Origin: Planctomycetota bacterium
GTDB lineage: Bacteria; Planctomycetota; Phycisphaerae; WQYP01
NCBI GenBank assembly: GCA_021805585.1
Contig: JAJZEY010000354.1
Span: 1 to 9,442 of the forward strand
Direction of reading: 5' to 3'
Length of the DNA stretch: 9,442 bases
Shown here: piece by piece, positions 1 through 7,120 of the stretch
Numbering within the stretch: position 1 is the first letter of the stretch
Layout: the number at the start of each line of letters is the position of its first letter
Notes under the pieces: model-generated
The model's input: the letters and a program-made list of their open reading frames with translations, nothing else
What the model was told of the DNA's origin: nothing
Database searches by the model: none
Position numbers and translations under genes: made by a program

Positions 1-1
1 G

Positions 2-928
2 GTGCGGGGTCAGCCGCGGTATTGCCGGCGCTGGTGGGCGTTACGCATTATTCCGATTCTTGTCTGTCTGCCGGCACTGGGCCGCGCGCTGGTGCGCGGG
101 CAGGTGAATTCCATTCTGTTGTTGCTTTTCTGCGTTGCCGGAGCAGCTCTGGCCGGCCGCAAGGAACTTCGATCCGGCTTTGCACTGGGACTGGCGGCGG
201 CGATAAAAATATTTCCCGCGTTTCTGGTGCTTTATGGAATCTGGCGGCTGCGCTGGAAGGTTTTGCTGGGCGCGACGGCGGGAGTGCTATTGGGCGTGGT
301 AATCATACCGCTGGCGGTCATGGGGCCGCAGCCAATGATGGCCGCGTATAAAACCCTTAATAAAGTGGTTCTTGAGCCCGCACTGGGCCTGAACCATAAC
401 CAGAGCCGCGGGCGCGAACTGCTGGATGTGAACAAAACAGATTCCACGTCCTTTCTGGCGATGATTGACCATACCATGCACTTAGGTGAAAAAACGCCCG
501 CACCGGATAAAGGCGAAAAGCTGGCCCACTGGATTATTTCATTTGTGCTGGTGGCCATTACGCTTCTTCTGGAACGGCTGTGGCGAAAGGACGATGCGAT
601 TTTTCGGAATCTGTTTCTGGGCACATTAATCGTCATTATGCTGCCGATTATTCCAATATGCCATCCCCATTATTTTTGCATGGTGCTGCCGCTGGTGCTT
701 ACGTTGCTGGCGGCAAAATGGGAATATGATCAGAAACTTCCAATCGGTCGGGGATTGGGCCTTGTACTGATATTTTTCGCATTGTCACATATTTTGACGG
801 TTTTGCCGCCGCCGTTTTATATTCTAAGAAACTTGGGCCTGGTAACGTATGGCGCGCTGGTGTTGTGGGGCGCAGGACTGGTGGCAATGTGGAAATGGCA
901 GCCAAAACCGATATCGATAGCGGCTTAA
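2..928 (+). CDS. GT87/DUF2029-type membrane glycosyltransferase, 5' end cut off
   Basis: Polytopic membrane protein resembling GT87 (DUF2029) alpha-mannosyltransferases, which use a polyprenyl-phosphate sugar donor at the membrane. Only the C-terminal 308 residues are present. A GTG lies at the window edge, but the reading frame is probably open further upstream, because the usual N-terminal catalytic loop of the family is missing. Seen in the sequence: a GQVN motif at residues 33-36 of the visible part, followed by the family-typical pattern GFALGLAAAIK with a lysine before IFP. There is a loop with NHNQS at 131-135 and an HPHY motif at 221-224 where the family often has a conserved His pair. 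About eight or nine hydrophobic segments are visible. The stop codon overlaps the ribosome binding site of the next gene, so the two are probably cotranscribed. The acceptor cannot be predicted. Family assignment is fairly sure, exact activity is not. Confidence 0.82.
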   Translation: MRGQPRYCRRWWALRIIPILVCLPALGRALVRGQVNSILLLLFCVAGAALAGRKELRSGFALGLAAAIKIFPAFLVLYGIWRLRWKVLLGATAGVLLGVVIIPLAVMGPQPMMAAYKTLNKVVLEPALGLNHNQSRGRELLDVNKTDSTSFLAMIDHTMHLGEKTPAPDKGEKLAHWIISFVLVAITLLLERLWRKDDAIFRNLFLGTLIVIMLPIIPICHPHYFCMVLPLVLTLLAAKWEYDQKLPIGRGLGLVLIFFALSHILTVLPPPFYILRNLGLVTYGALVLWGAGLVAMWKWQPKPISIAA

Positions 929-932
929 GGGA
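927..932 (+). promoter_or_regulatory. Ribosome binding site of the WalJ-like gene
   Basis: AAGGGA lies 7 bases before ATG 940 and overlaps the TAA stop (926-928) of the preceding gene. It supports ATG 940 over an in-frame ATG at 865, which lies deep inside the upstream gene and has no such site. The arrangement suggests translational coupling. Confidence 0.6.
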
Positions 933-939
933 ACACTCA

Positions 940-1821
940 ATGGCGTTGGAATTTTGTGTCTTAGCCAGCGGTTCAGCAGGCAACGCAACAGTTCTGCGGG
1001 CTGGTGGCCAGTGTGCGCTTATTGACGCGGGCATTGGCCCGCGCGCCGCTGATAAACGCATGATCGGCACGGGAATTACGCCTGCGGATATTCGTGCGAT
1101 CTGCCTGACCCACCTGGATACGGATCATTTCAGCCCCGCATGGCTCGCCGGCATCTGCCGGCAAGAAATAAAAGTATATTGTGCGGAAGGACACGCCAAA
1201 GCCTTGCGACGGCTGGCGCGTCAGGAAAAACTGCTTAAACCGCTGCAACCATTGCTGAAGCTATTCGGAACCGAACCATTTGACGTACTTCCCGACGTGC
1301 GTTGCCGCACACTCCGACTGCCGCATGATAAGCAGGGAAGTCAGGGCTTTTTATTTGAATACAGGGGTAGCCGACTGGGATTTGCGACAGACCTGGGGCG
1401 GGCACCGGTTGAACTGATCGAGTTGTTTGCCGGCGTGGACCTGCTGGCAATGGAAAGCAACTATGATTCGGACATGCAGCTTTCCAGCCGCCGGTCGGAT
1501 CGGGTAAAAAAGCGGATCATGGGCGGCCGGGGTCATTTGTCCAATGTGGAGGCGTTTGAAGCGGTGCAGGATATTCTGGATTTAACCGAAGCGCGGCATG
1601 GCGCGGCGAAATGGCCTCGGCATCTGGTGCTTCTGCATAGAAGCAGGCAATGCAATTCGCCATCCATTGTACTGAAGCTGTTTAACCAGGACCCGCGAAT
1701 TGCCCCAATACTGACGCTGGCACACCAGAACCAGCGAACCGAATGGCTTTCCAGCGCCCCCCGGCAGGCGCTGCCCGGCGAACAGCTTGGCTTGTTTGAT
1801 ATGGCGGCTGCGATTGGATAG
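940..1821 (+). CDS. WalJ/YycJ-type metallo-beta-lactamase-fold hydrolase (probable DNA exonuclease)
   Basis: A 293-residue MBL-fold protein. The N-terminal strand FCVLASGSAGNAT and the IDAG motif (28-31) are typical of the YycJ/WalJ branch, as is the segment MESNYDSDM (171-179) followed by RGHLSN (197-202). Members of this branch have been linked to 5'-3' DNA exonuclease activity and mismatch repair in Bacillus (from memory). The metal motif reads H58-L-D60-T-D62-H63, so the usual second histidine of HxHxDH is an aspartate. Other likely ligands are H129, D151 (ATDLG) and H233. The last 13 residues contain QLGLF (282-286), which matches the bacterial sliding-clamp-binding consensus QL(S/D)LF and sits in a probably flexible tail. 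Start ATG 940 is chosen from the ribosome binding site and because the conserved first strand begins there. The gene follows the GT87 gene by 11 bases, probably in one transcript. No signal peptide is seen, so it is probably cytoplasmic. Confidence 0.85.
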   Translation: MALEFCVLASGSAGNATVLRAGGQCALIDAGIGPRAADKRMIGTGITPADIRAICLTHLDTDHFSPAWLAGICRQEIKVYCAEGHAKALRRLARQEKLLKPLQPLLKLFGTEPFDVLPDVRCRTLRLPHDKQGSQGFLFEYRGSRLGFATDLGRAPVELIELFAGVDLLAMESNYDSDMQLSSRRSDRVKKRIMGGRGHLSNVEAFEAVQDILDLTEARHGAAKWPRHLVLLHRSRQCNSPSIVLKLFNQDPRIAPILTLAHQNQRTEWLSSAPRQALPGEQLGLFDMAAAIG

Positions 1822-1868
1822 CCTGGATTTTTCCCCCTCACACTGGAAAACCAAAGGCGACACATCGG

Positions 1869-1887
1869 GCGGCAAAAAGAATGCCGC
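1869..1887. other. Small hairpin after the WalJ-like gene
   Basis: Inverted repeat GCGGCA / TGCCGC (6 bp) with a 7-base A-rich loop, about 50 bases after the stop at 1821. There is no following T run, so it is not a classical intrinsic terminator. It could still help end transcription or protect the 3' end. Confidence 0.3.
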
Positions 1888-1961
1888 ATGGACTCGCCGG
1901 ACGGATATAAAGCCTCTACAATTCAAATGGATCGCTTTGCGGGTGCGGAATTCGTTATTCT

Positions 1962-1977
1962 TCACAACACGTTGTGA
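1962..1977. promoter_or_regulatory. Dyad TCACAAC-AC-GTTGTGA ahead of the site-2 protease gene
   Basis: Two perfect 7-base arms separated by 2 bases, ending 20 bases before ATG 1998. The site lies where an operator or a short leader hairpin could affect expression of the protease gene. No convincing -35/-10 pair was found around it. Function is inferred from position only. Confidence 0.3.
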
Positions 1978-1986
1978 TTCAACCCC

Positions 1987-1991
1987 AGGAG
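1987..1991 (+). promoter_or_regulatory. Ribosome binding site of the site-2 protease gene
   Basis: AGGAG, 6 bases before ATG 1998. It decides the start in favour of ATG 1998 over the in-frame GTG at 1974, which lies upstream inside the dyad. Confidence 0.7.
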
Positions 1992-1997
1992 TTTGCC

Positions 1998-2933
1998 ATG
2001 TTTGGCGCGATAAAAAATGGATCGATCCGCCTTTTCCGAATATTTGGAATTGACGTCTATTTGAACTGGTTATGGCTGATTGCGGCCTATTATCTGGTCA
2101 CGACCGGGCTGATCAGCCGGCACAACACGGCGTTGAATATCGCGGGGCTTCTGGGCCTGTTTGGCATTGTGCTGATGCATGAATTCGGGCACGCCCTGGC
2201 TTGCCGGAGCGTGGGCGGCAAGGCCGACACGATTGTGCTCTGGCCGCTGGGCGGCGTGGCGTATGTGGATACCCCGCGGCGGCCGGGAGCAATGCTTTGG
2301 ACCATTGCCGCCGGACCACTGGTGAATGTCGCACTGCTTCCAATCCTGTATCTTGCCGCACATTCACCGCTGGCGGCTCATTTGGGGTTGCCCTACAGCG
2401 TGCAAAATTTCATGGCCGCCATGTTCAACATTAATTTGATCATTCTGATATTCAATATCATGCCGGTCTATCCGCTGGATGGTGGACAAATTCTGATGAG
2501 TTGTTTGTGGTTTGTGGTAGGCGAGGCAAACGCCCTTAGAATCGCGGCCATTATCGGAATCATGGGTGCCGCTGCCTTTTTAGTTTGGGCGATTCACAAC
2601 CATCAAAGCTGGAGCATATTCATGGCGGTGTTTCTCATGTTCACCGCATGGCAGGGATTCCGCATCAGCGGGGCAATGAAAACCATCCAGAAAATTCCCC
2701 GCCGACCGGGACTAAACTGTCCTAATTGCCATGCGAATCCGCCCGCCGGGCCCTGCTGGACCTGTGCCCATTGCGGGCAACCAGTGGACCTGTTTGAACA
2801 CCGTGGTCGGTGCGGCCATTGCGGTACGGACCTGGGACAGGGCAGCATTCCCTGCCTGGACTGCCGAAAGCAGTCGCGTGTGGCGGACTGGTATACGGTT
2901 GCGATCGTTGACCCAATGGAAACCAAATCGTAA
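1998..2933 (+). CDS. Site-2 protease family (M50) membrane metalloprotease with C-terminal double zinc ribbon
   Basis: A 311-residue protein. Residues 1-225 form the membrane core of a SpoIVFB-like M50 intramembrane protease: zinc motif HEFGH at 61-65 within a hydrophobic helix, a GP loop (AAGPLVN, 104-110), and the third-ligand motif NxxPxxPLDGG (153-163) containing D161. Further hydrophobic segments lie around 21-38, 45-62, 100-121, 137-156, 182-199 and 205-220. Residues 241-289 form a cysteine-rich tail. It has C241/C244 with C256/C259 (plus C253) and C272/C275 with C286/C289, which fits two zinc ribbons in series. Such proteases cut membrane-anchored substrates such as anti-sigma factors, but no substrate gene is visible nearby. 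In other M50B subgroups the regulatory tail is a CBS pair. Here the zinc ribbons may recruit substrate or partners (inference). The gene has its own 176-base upstream gap and is probably transcribed separately from the WalJ-like gene. Confidence 0.88.
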   Translation: MFGAIKNGSIRLFRIFGIDVYLNWLWLIAAYYLVTTGLISRHNTALNIAGLLGLFGIVLMHEFGHALACRSVGGKADTIVLWPLGGVAYVDTPRRPGAMLWTIAAGPLVNVALLPILYLAAHSPLAAHLGLPYSVQNFMAAMFNINLIILIFNIMPVYPLDGGQILMSCLWFVVGEANALRIAAIIGIMGAAAFLVWAIHNHQSWSIFMAVFLMFTAWQGFRISGAMKTIQKIPRRPGLNCPNCHANPPAGPCWTCAHCGQPVDLFEHRGRCGHCGTDLGQGSIPCLDCRKQSRVADWYTVAIVDPMETKS

Positions 2934-3027
2934 TAGATTTGGGGGAATCAGGCTGCAATCGGCTGGAACCAACCGGAATTAGCGGACAGCGGCGGCTTAA
3001 ATTGGCTTTCATGATATGGGCGGTAAT

Positions 3028-3423
3028 ATGACCGATGACCAGACAACTGTAACCGGATTGCGGATCATGATGAGGGAATTTGTAGCCGAGAGGCAATGGG
3101 AAAAATTTCACACGCCGCGGAATCTGGCGGTTAGCGTGGCGGTGGAGGCCGGTGAATTGCTGGAATTGTTTCAATGGCTCAGTGAAGATGCGGTGAATGC
3201 CCGCCTGGGGGACGGGGCATTCCGGCAGGCCGTGGCCGACGAAATGTCCGACGTTTTAATGTACATTATTTCATTGGCAAACCGCCTCGACATTGATCTT
3301 TCGGCGGCGGCGGAAGCCAAAATGATACGGAATCGCATGAAATATCCGGTGGAGAAATTCCGGGGTCATTACCAACGGCCACTCAAGGACCGACCGCCGA
3401 TGGACTCGGCGAAACCGGATTAA
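3028..3423 (+). CDS. MazG-like nucleotide pyrophosphohydrolase (dCTP pyrophosphatase type)
   Basis: A 131-residue all-alpha NTP pyrophosphohydrolase close to the DCTPP1/dCTP-pyrophosphatase branch of the MazG superfamily. These enzymes hydrolyse (d)NTPs, often dCTP or modified dCTP, to the monophosphate and pyrophosphate and so clean the nucleotide pool. Magnesium-binding acids are in place: E40 and E43 in VEAGELLELFQW, and E72 and D75 in DEMSD. The substrate-pocket stretch W24-EKFHTPRNL (24-33) is also typical. The C-terminal KYPVEKFRG block is common in this branch. ATG 3028 is preferred over ATG 3016 because the protein then starts MTDDQTT as relatives do, and a weak GGGCGG precedes it. 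The next gene begins 18 bases after the stop, so they may be cotranscribed. Confidence 0.86.
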   Translation: MTDDQTTVTGLRIMMREFVAERQWEKFHTPRNLAVSVAVEAGELLELFQWLSEDAVNARLGDGAFRQAVADEMSDVLMYIISLANRLDIDLSAAAEAKMIRNRMKYPVEKFRGHYQRPLKDRPPMDSAKPD

Positions 3424-3441
3424 AAAGGCGGACACAGCGGC

Positions 3442-5199
3442 ATGACAGACACACAACCTGTATCGGACAGCGCGGCGGATTCGCTATGGGACGAAAAGGT
3501 CCGGCCGTGGATCCGGCGGCCATGGGCCTGCCGCACGGCGCTGGGAATTCTGGCATTCGGCCTGTTTTCCAATCTGATGTTTTTATATCATAACTGCCCG
3601 TTTGATTTGACCGAGGATGAAAGCCATTACTGGCTCTGGTCGAAACATCTGGCATGGGGCTACTATTCCAAAGGGCCGGGCATAGCCGCCATTATTCATG
3701 CGGCCATAGTGGTCGGCCGCTGGTTTGGCGCAGCCCATGCCACGATGCCGGTTATTCGCACACCGGCGGTAGTATTTGCGTTTATAAGCGGATTGGCAAG
3801 TCTGGCACTGGCGCGGCGAATGTTCCGCGACGACCGCACCGGCCTGATGCTGATGGTGCTGTCCGCGGGAATGCCGGTTTTTGCGGTCGGATCTCTTCTG
3901 ATGACTATTGATTCGCCCATGTATTTAAGTTGGTCATTGGCGAGCCTGTGCCTGTGGCTGGCGGTGGAACCCAACCGCGACAACGAAGGAAAAATTGTGG
4001 AACAGCCGGGAAAGCGAGCCGGTGCGTTGTGGCTGTATCTGGCGGGATTACTGGCCGGTCTGGGAATTTTATGCAAGCCGATTCCGCTGTTTCTGGTGCC
4101 TTCGCTGGCCCTGGCGGCAATATTTAACGGCTATTTAAGGCGGAAGCTGGCCACATGGCATTCCCTGGGAGCTGTTTTGCTGATGCTGGCCATACAAATT
4201 CCAACCCTTGTATGGAATGCGGCTCATAACTGGGTCATGTTCCGCCACATTGGAGGAGAGGGCGGCCTGGAGGGTCATTTTAATATCATCAAACATCTGG
4301 AGCATATTCCGGCACAGGTCGGACTATATCTGGGATCCCAGGCGGGCATTTGCGCCGGCATTGTGTTTGTGCTGCTGATTCTGGCGTTTGTGGATGCAGT
4401 AAAAATTTGCCGCAGGCGGACGAACGCGGCGGAAACCGCCCACTGGGCCTTTCTGCTTGGTCTGGCTCTGCCGCTGTTCGGCTTCTATTTTGTGCTTAGC
4501 TTATGGACAAAAGTTCAGCCGAACTGGCCGGCCGCGGGATATTTTTCCGCCATGATTCTACTGGCGGGCGTGGCAACGCTGCGCTGGAATCAGCCGCGGG
4601 AGAACAAGTTTTATCGCCGCTGGCTGATCACCGCGGTGGTATTTGGATTCTGCCTTTATGTGCTGGCGGAAAACACACAGCGATTTTATCCGCTGGCAGC
4701 CCGTCTTGATCCGAGTGGCACAAAATTTCCCGCGGTGCGGTGGGACCCGGCGTTTCGCCTGCATGATTTACGCATTCGGGGGTTGGCTGTGAATAAAGTG
4801 CGAATGTCCATGCGGACCGGGCACGGACCGCTTCCACTGGTCATAGCCGACCGATGGGATGAGGCTAGCTCCATCAGCTTTTATCTACCAGGCCATCCGT
4901 TTGTATACTGCATTCAAAGCCTGACCGGCGGGCGCGAAAGTCAGTTTAACCTCTGGCCGGGCATTGATCAGATCAATCCGACCACCGGAAAATTACGCTT
5001 CGCCGACCGCAACGCGGTCCTCATCGGCTGGTTTTCACCCGGCGTATTTAATCATCTGATCCGCCCCGCATTTGCGCGCATCGGAAAAATGCAAATGATT
5101 CATCTGTACTACCATGGCGTTTTCATGAAAGGCCTGGCTCTATGGAAATGTTATGGCTTTAAGGGTTTTCCGCGGAGCGCCGGCAAGACCTGGTATTAA
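3442..5199 (+). CDS. ArnT/PMT-like (GT39) membrane glycosyltransferase
   Basis: A 585-residue polytopic glycosyltransferase of the PMT/ArnT superfamily (GT-C fold), which transfers a sugar from a polyprenyl-phosphate carrier on the outer face of the membrane. The first extracytoplasmic loop carries the acidic catalytic motif EDESHYWLWS (58-67) followed by HLAWGYYSKGP (69-79). A second conserved acidic spot lies in TIDSP (155-159). About ten to twelve membrane helices run from residue 33 to about 420. The remaining roughly 165 residues form a soluble extracytoplasmic domain with ADRWDEASSISFYL and SQFNLWPG, seen in the bacterial GT39 group. AAGGCGG (3425-3431) lies 10 bases before ATG 3442. 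With the GT87 gene this makes two polyprenol-sugar-dependent transferases in the window, but there are no other cell-envelope sugar genes to fix the acceptor (lipid, glycan or protein). The end overlaps the stop of the opposite-strand methyltransferase gene by four bases. Confidence 0.87.
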   Translation: MTDTQPVSDSAADSLWDEKVRPWIRRPWACRTALGILAFGLFSNLMFLYHNCPFDLTEDESHYWLWSKHLAWGYYSKGPGIAAIIHAAIVVGRWFGAAHATMPVIRTPAVVFAFISGLASLALARRMFRDDRTGLMLMVLSAGMPVFAVGSLLMTIDSPMYLSWSLASLCLWLAVEPNRDNEGKIVEQPGKRAGALWLYLAGLLAGLGILCKPIPLFLVPSLALAAIFNGYLRRKLATWHSLGAVLLMLAIQIPTLVWNAAHNWVMFRHIGGEGGLEGHFNIIKHLEHIPAQVGLYLGSQAGICAGIVFVLLILAFVDAVKICRRRTNAAETAHWAFLLGLALPLFGFYFVLSLWTKVQPNWPAAGYFSAMILLAGVATLRWNQPRENKFYRRWLITAVVFGFCLYVLAENTQRFYPLAARLDPSGTKFPAVRWDPAFRLHDLRIRGLAVNKVRMSMRTGHGPLPLVIADRWDEASSISFYLPGHPFVYCIQSLTGGRESQFNLWPGIDQINPTTGKLRFADRNAVLIGWFSPGVFNHLIRPAFARIGKMQMIHLYYHGVFMKGLALWKCYGFKGFPRSAGKTWY

Positions 5200-6539
5200 A
5201 CCCTTTGGCTGGAAGCCGCGAGTCTGCGGGCGACAATGGCCATCGGACCACTGCGGGCCGAATAAATCAGAATCGTACATGATTGCCGGGCCGCACCCGA
5301 CCATTCCCGCTGCAAACGATCGGTATCCAGACCGAGTCCACCACGGGTTTTTACTTCCACAATCGGCGCGGATTCTTTTTCGGCGGGCGGCTGGCTTTTG
5401 AGCCACCGGATAATCCGATGCGGGCCATAAGGCATCACGGTGACAACCTTAAACGCGGCCAGAGCGGCATGCGGTAATTGTGCAATTCCAGTGGCATAGC
5501 CGCCATCCACGGTCAATGGCATAAGCCCCGCCTGGGCAATAAAACTGGCGGCAAGGCCGGAACGTGTCAGCGCGCCATCCAGTTCATAAACGCATTCCGC
5601 CGGTTCATGCAAAGTGGCCGGGAACCCGGGCGATCCGGAAAACGACCAAAGCGCACCGCCTCCGGTAATCCCGGTCGCGGTGCGCTTGTTGCAGCCCAAC
5701 TTTTCGCCGGCCAAATGTGTCCAGAGCAATGCCTGCACGACGCCGCGGTCATGACTGATCATTTCCAGATGCCCGGGTGGCAGTGTGGAAAAATCTATGG
5801 CGGGGCTTAGTTTGACCATACCTCCGGAGCAGAAATTCAGCCTCTGAATAACTTGCCATGGATCGGGAACCATGGATGAATTTACGTTCAATCTTCGGCC
5901 GCCGGAGCGGCGCGCCGGGTCTAAGTGGAAAGCACAGTGTGGAAGGACTGGAATATCCGCCTGAAGGATGTCCCGCTGATGCACAACCACCGGATAAAGG
6001 CCGGTCCGGTCGACATTTCTTCGGGCCATCCAGGCTCGTTGAGGATCGATTTCCCAGGCCTCCACCGGCGCATAACGGGCCAGAGAAAGGGTGTCACCGC
6101 CGATGCCGCAACAGATGTCAAAAATAGTGTGCGTGTCGGGCAATAGGGAAAGCAGTTTTTGTGCCTTGTAATCGGCCACCACGCCCGAAGTGGCCTGTTC
6201 AAGTGCTTCGGGAACCGCCCAGAACAGATCGACGTGGGATGTCTTGGGAAATTTGCCACGTGGGCCACTCGCCACGCTTGCCGCCCGTGCGACAACCAGG
6301 GCGGTATGAACCAGTTCCGGTGAAAAATCCCGGCGCCAGCGTTCAATTTGAGCGATGGATGGGGCTTCATTCCGGCAATCGGCCATAAAAGATCGCACGG
6401 CATCAAGCAGGCGTTGTCCGTCAGGCGTTAGAAGCGCTTCGAGCGCGGGAACCGTGCAGCCATTGTTTTCCGGCTGGTAGGTGTCTGGTTTTGTGGACGG
6501 TAAACGCATCGTGACTATGGTGCGGGCGAAGGAGTCCAT
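5196..6539 (-). CDS. SAM-dependent methyltransferase with THUMP-like C-terminal domain
   Basis: A 447-residue class I methyltransferase of the THUMP-like-domain family. Residues 33-130 form the family's helical lead-in, beginning LLTPDGQRLL and ending before KLL. SAM motif I is DICCGIGGDT (141-150). The acidic ribose-binding residue sits in WEIDP (162-166). Motif IV is LDPARRSGGRR (206-216), a form characteristic of this family instead of NPPY. VKLSPAIDF (242-250) follows. The C-terminal part (about 368-440, MPYGPHRIIRWL and VEVKTRG) corresponds to the THUMP-like domain, suggesting an RNA substrate, but to my knowledge the target is undefined. The start is uncertain: neither ATG 6539 nor the in-frame ATG at 6509 (437 residues) has a clear ribosome binding site, and conservation begins only near residue 33. 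The gene converges on the GT39 gene and the two stops interlock in TTAA. Confidence 0.83.
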   Translation of the reverse strand: MDSFARTIVTMRLPSTKPDTYQPENNGCTVPALEALLTPDGQRLLDAVRSFMADCRNEAPSIAQIERWRRDFSPELVHTALVVARAASVASGPRGKFPKTSHVDLFWAVPEALEQATSGVVADYKAQKLLSLLPDTHTIFDICCGIGGDTLSLARYAPVEAWEIDPQRAWMARRNVDRTGLYPVVVHQRDILQADIPVLPHCAFHLDPARRSGGRRLNVNSSMVPDPWQVIQRLNFCSGGMVKLSPAIDFSTLPPGHLEMISHDRGVVQALLWTHLAGEKLGCNKRTATGITGGGALWSFSGSPGFPATLHEPAECVYELDGALTRSGLAASFIAQAGLMPLTVDGGYATGIAQLPHAALAAFKVVTVMPYGPHRIIRWLKSQPPAEKESAPIVEVKTRGGLGLDTDRLQREWSGAARQSCTILIYSARSGPMAIVARRLAASSQRV

Positions 6540-6650
6540 CCGTCAAGGCCATCGCCCCTGCCAACGGCATTCACATTCATACAGCGCGGATAACAATGCG
6601 CTACCCGACGGAAGAGAGAATCAAAAGTGTTGGCCCGGCACAACGCCAAG

Positions 6651-6677
6651 GCCCGCCCCGGAAAAACCGGGGCGGGC
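6651..6677 (-). terminator. Perfect 11-bp GC hairpin downstream of the arsR-like gene
   Basis: GCCCGCCCCGG and its exact complement flank a five-base A loop (T loop when read on the - strand). It lies about 90 bases after the stop of the ArsR-like gene and about 110 bases before the methyltransferase start, both on the - strand. The stem is very stable, but no T run follows on either strand, so it is terminator-like rather than a classical intrinsic terminator. It could also be a mobile or dispersed palindromic repeat of this genome. Confidence 0.5.
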
Positions 6678-6767
6678 GAGGCAATTGTTATACTGGCTAA
6701 GGGTATCCTGGACCGCGTCCGGACTAATCAAAGAAAAGCCGCGAGGGGACGATTCAGTTGACCGTGC

Positions 6768-7085
6768 TTAGTCCAGGTCAAGTGAAACGGAATAAGGAGC
6801 GACTGAAAATTTCATGCCGCTTTTTACACTTTTGGCCTGCGCACCAAGTGAGTAGATCACTTGCTTGCCATTGCGCTTGTTGATGATCAGACGGTTCATC
6901 CGCAGCAGCCCCAAGTGGTGGCTGACGGTGGGCTGGGGCAGCTTAAGGTCCTTGCAAAGCCCGGTGACGGTGCATTCGCTCCGGGCCAGATGCAGAACAA
7001 TCTGAAGGCGGGTCTTATCAGACAAAAGTTTGAACAAAGAGCACGCGGATACAAGCCCCTGCTCGGATGAATTAGATTTAGCCAT
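6768..7085 (-). CDS. ArsR-family winged-helix repressor
   Basis: A 105-residue single-domain ArsR/SmtB-type DNA-binding protein. Residues 15-35 (LFKLLSDKTRLQIVLHLA) form the dimer helix and conserved DxTRL block. The recognition helix lies in LPQPTVSHHLGLLR (49-62), followed by the wing KRNGKQVIYSL (70-80). The classical metal motif ELCVCDL is not present. C38 and C44 lie near its position but do not align with both of its cysteines, and C15 lies in the first helix, so metal or thiol sensing is possible but not shown. ATG 7085 is preferred because AAGGAG lies 9 bases upstream. An in-frame ATG at 7136 would add 17 residues (MPVVQRPES...) that do not look like the family and would overlap the palindrome. 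The palindrome at 7121-7130 is a candidate operator for autoregulation. The effector and target genes are unknown. It diverges from the FabZ-like gene across about 600 bases. Confidence 0.86.
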   Translation of the reverse strand: MAKSNSSEQGLVSACSLFKLLSDKTRLQIVLHLARSECTVTGLCKDLKLPQPTVSHHLGLLRMNRLIINKRNGKQVIYSLGAQAKSVKSGMKFSVAPYSVSLDLD

Positions 7086-7094
7086 GGGTAAACA

Positions 7095-7100
7095 CTCCTT
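7095..7100 (-). promoter_or_regulatory. Ribosome binding site of the arsR-like gene
   Basis: The - strand reads AAGGAG here, 9 bases ahead of ATG 7085. It is the strongest Shine-Dalgarno match in the window and fixes the start of the repressor at 7085 rather than 7136. Confidence 0.75.
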
Positions 7101-7120
7101 AAATAAAATAGACTCGGGCC

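Noticed and set aside
232..636. Long - strand open frame inside the GT87 gene
   Set aside because: It is antisense to a well-supported membrane protein gene and its translation is Ser/Arg-rich without motifs.
1533..1965. Overlapping - strand open frames across the end of the WalJ-like gene and the following gap
   Set aside because: No start signals or known motifs, and they are antisense to conserved coding sequence (RGHLSN region).
6586..6597. GCGGATAACAAT, identical to 12 bases of the E. coli lac operator, flanked by AGCGC/GCGCT
   Set aside because: Only part of the operator is present, the flanks do not match lac or cloning-vector sequence, and no LacI-type gene or sugar operon is nearby. 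Probably chance.
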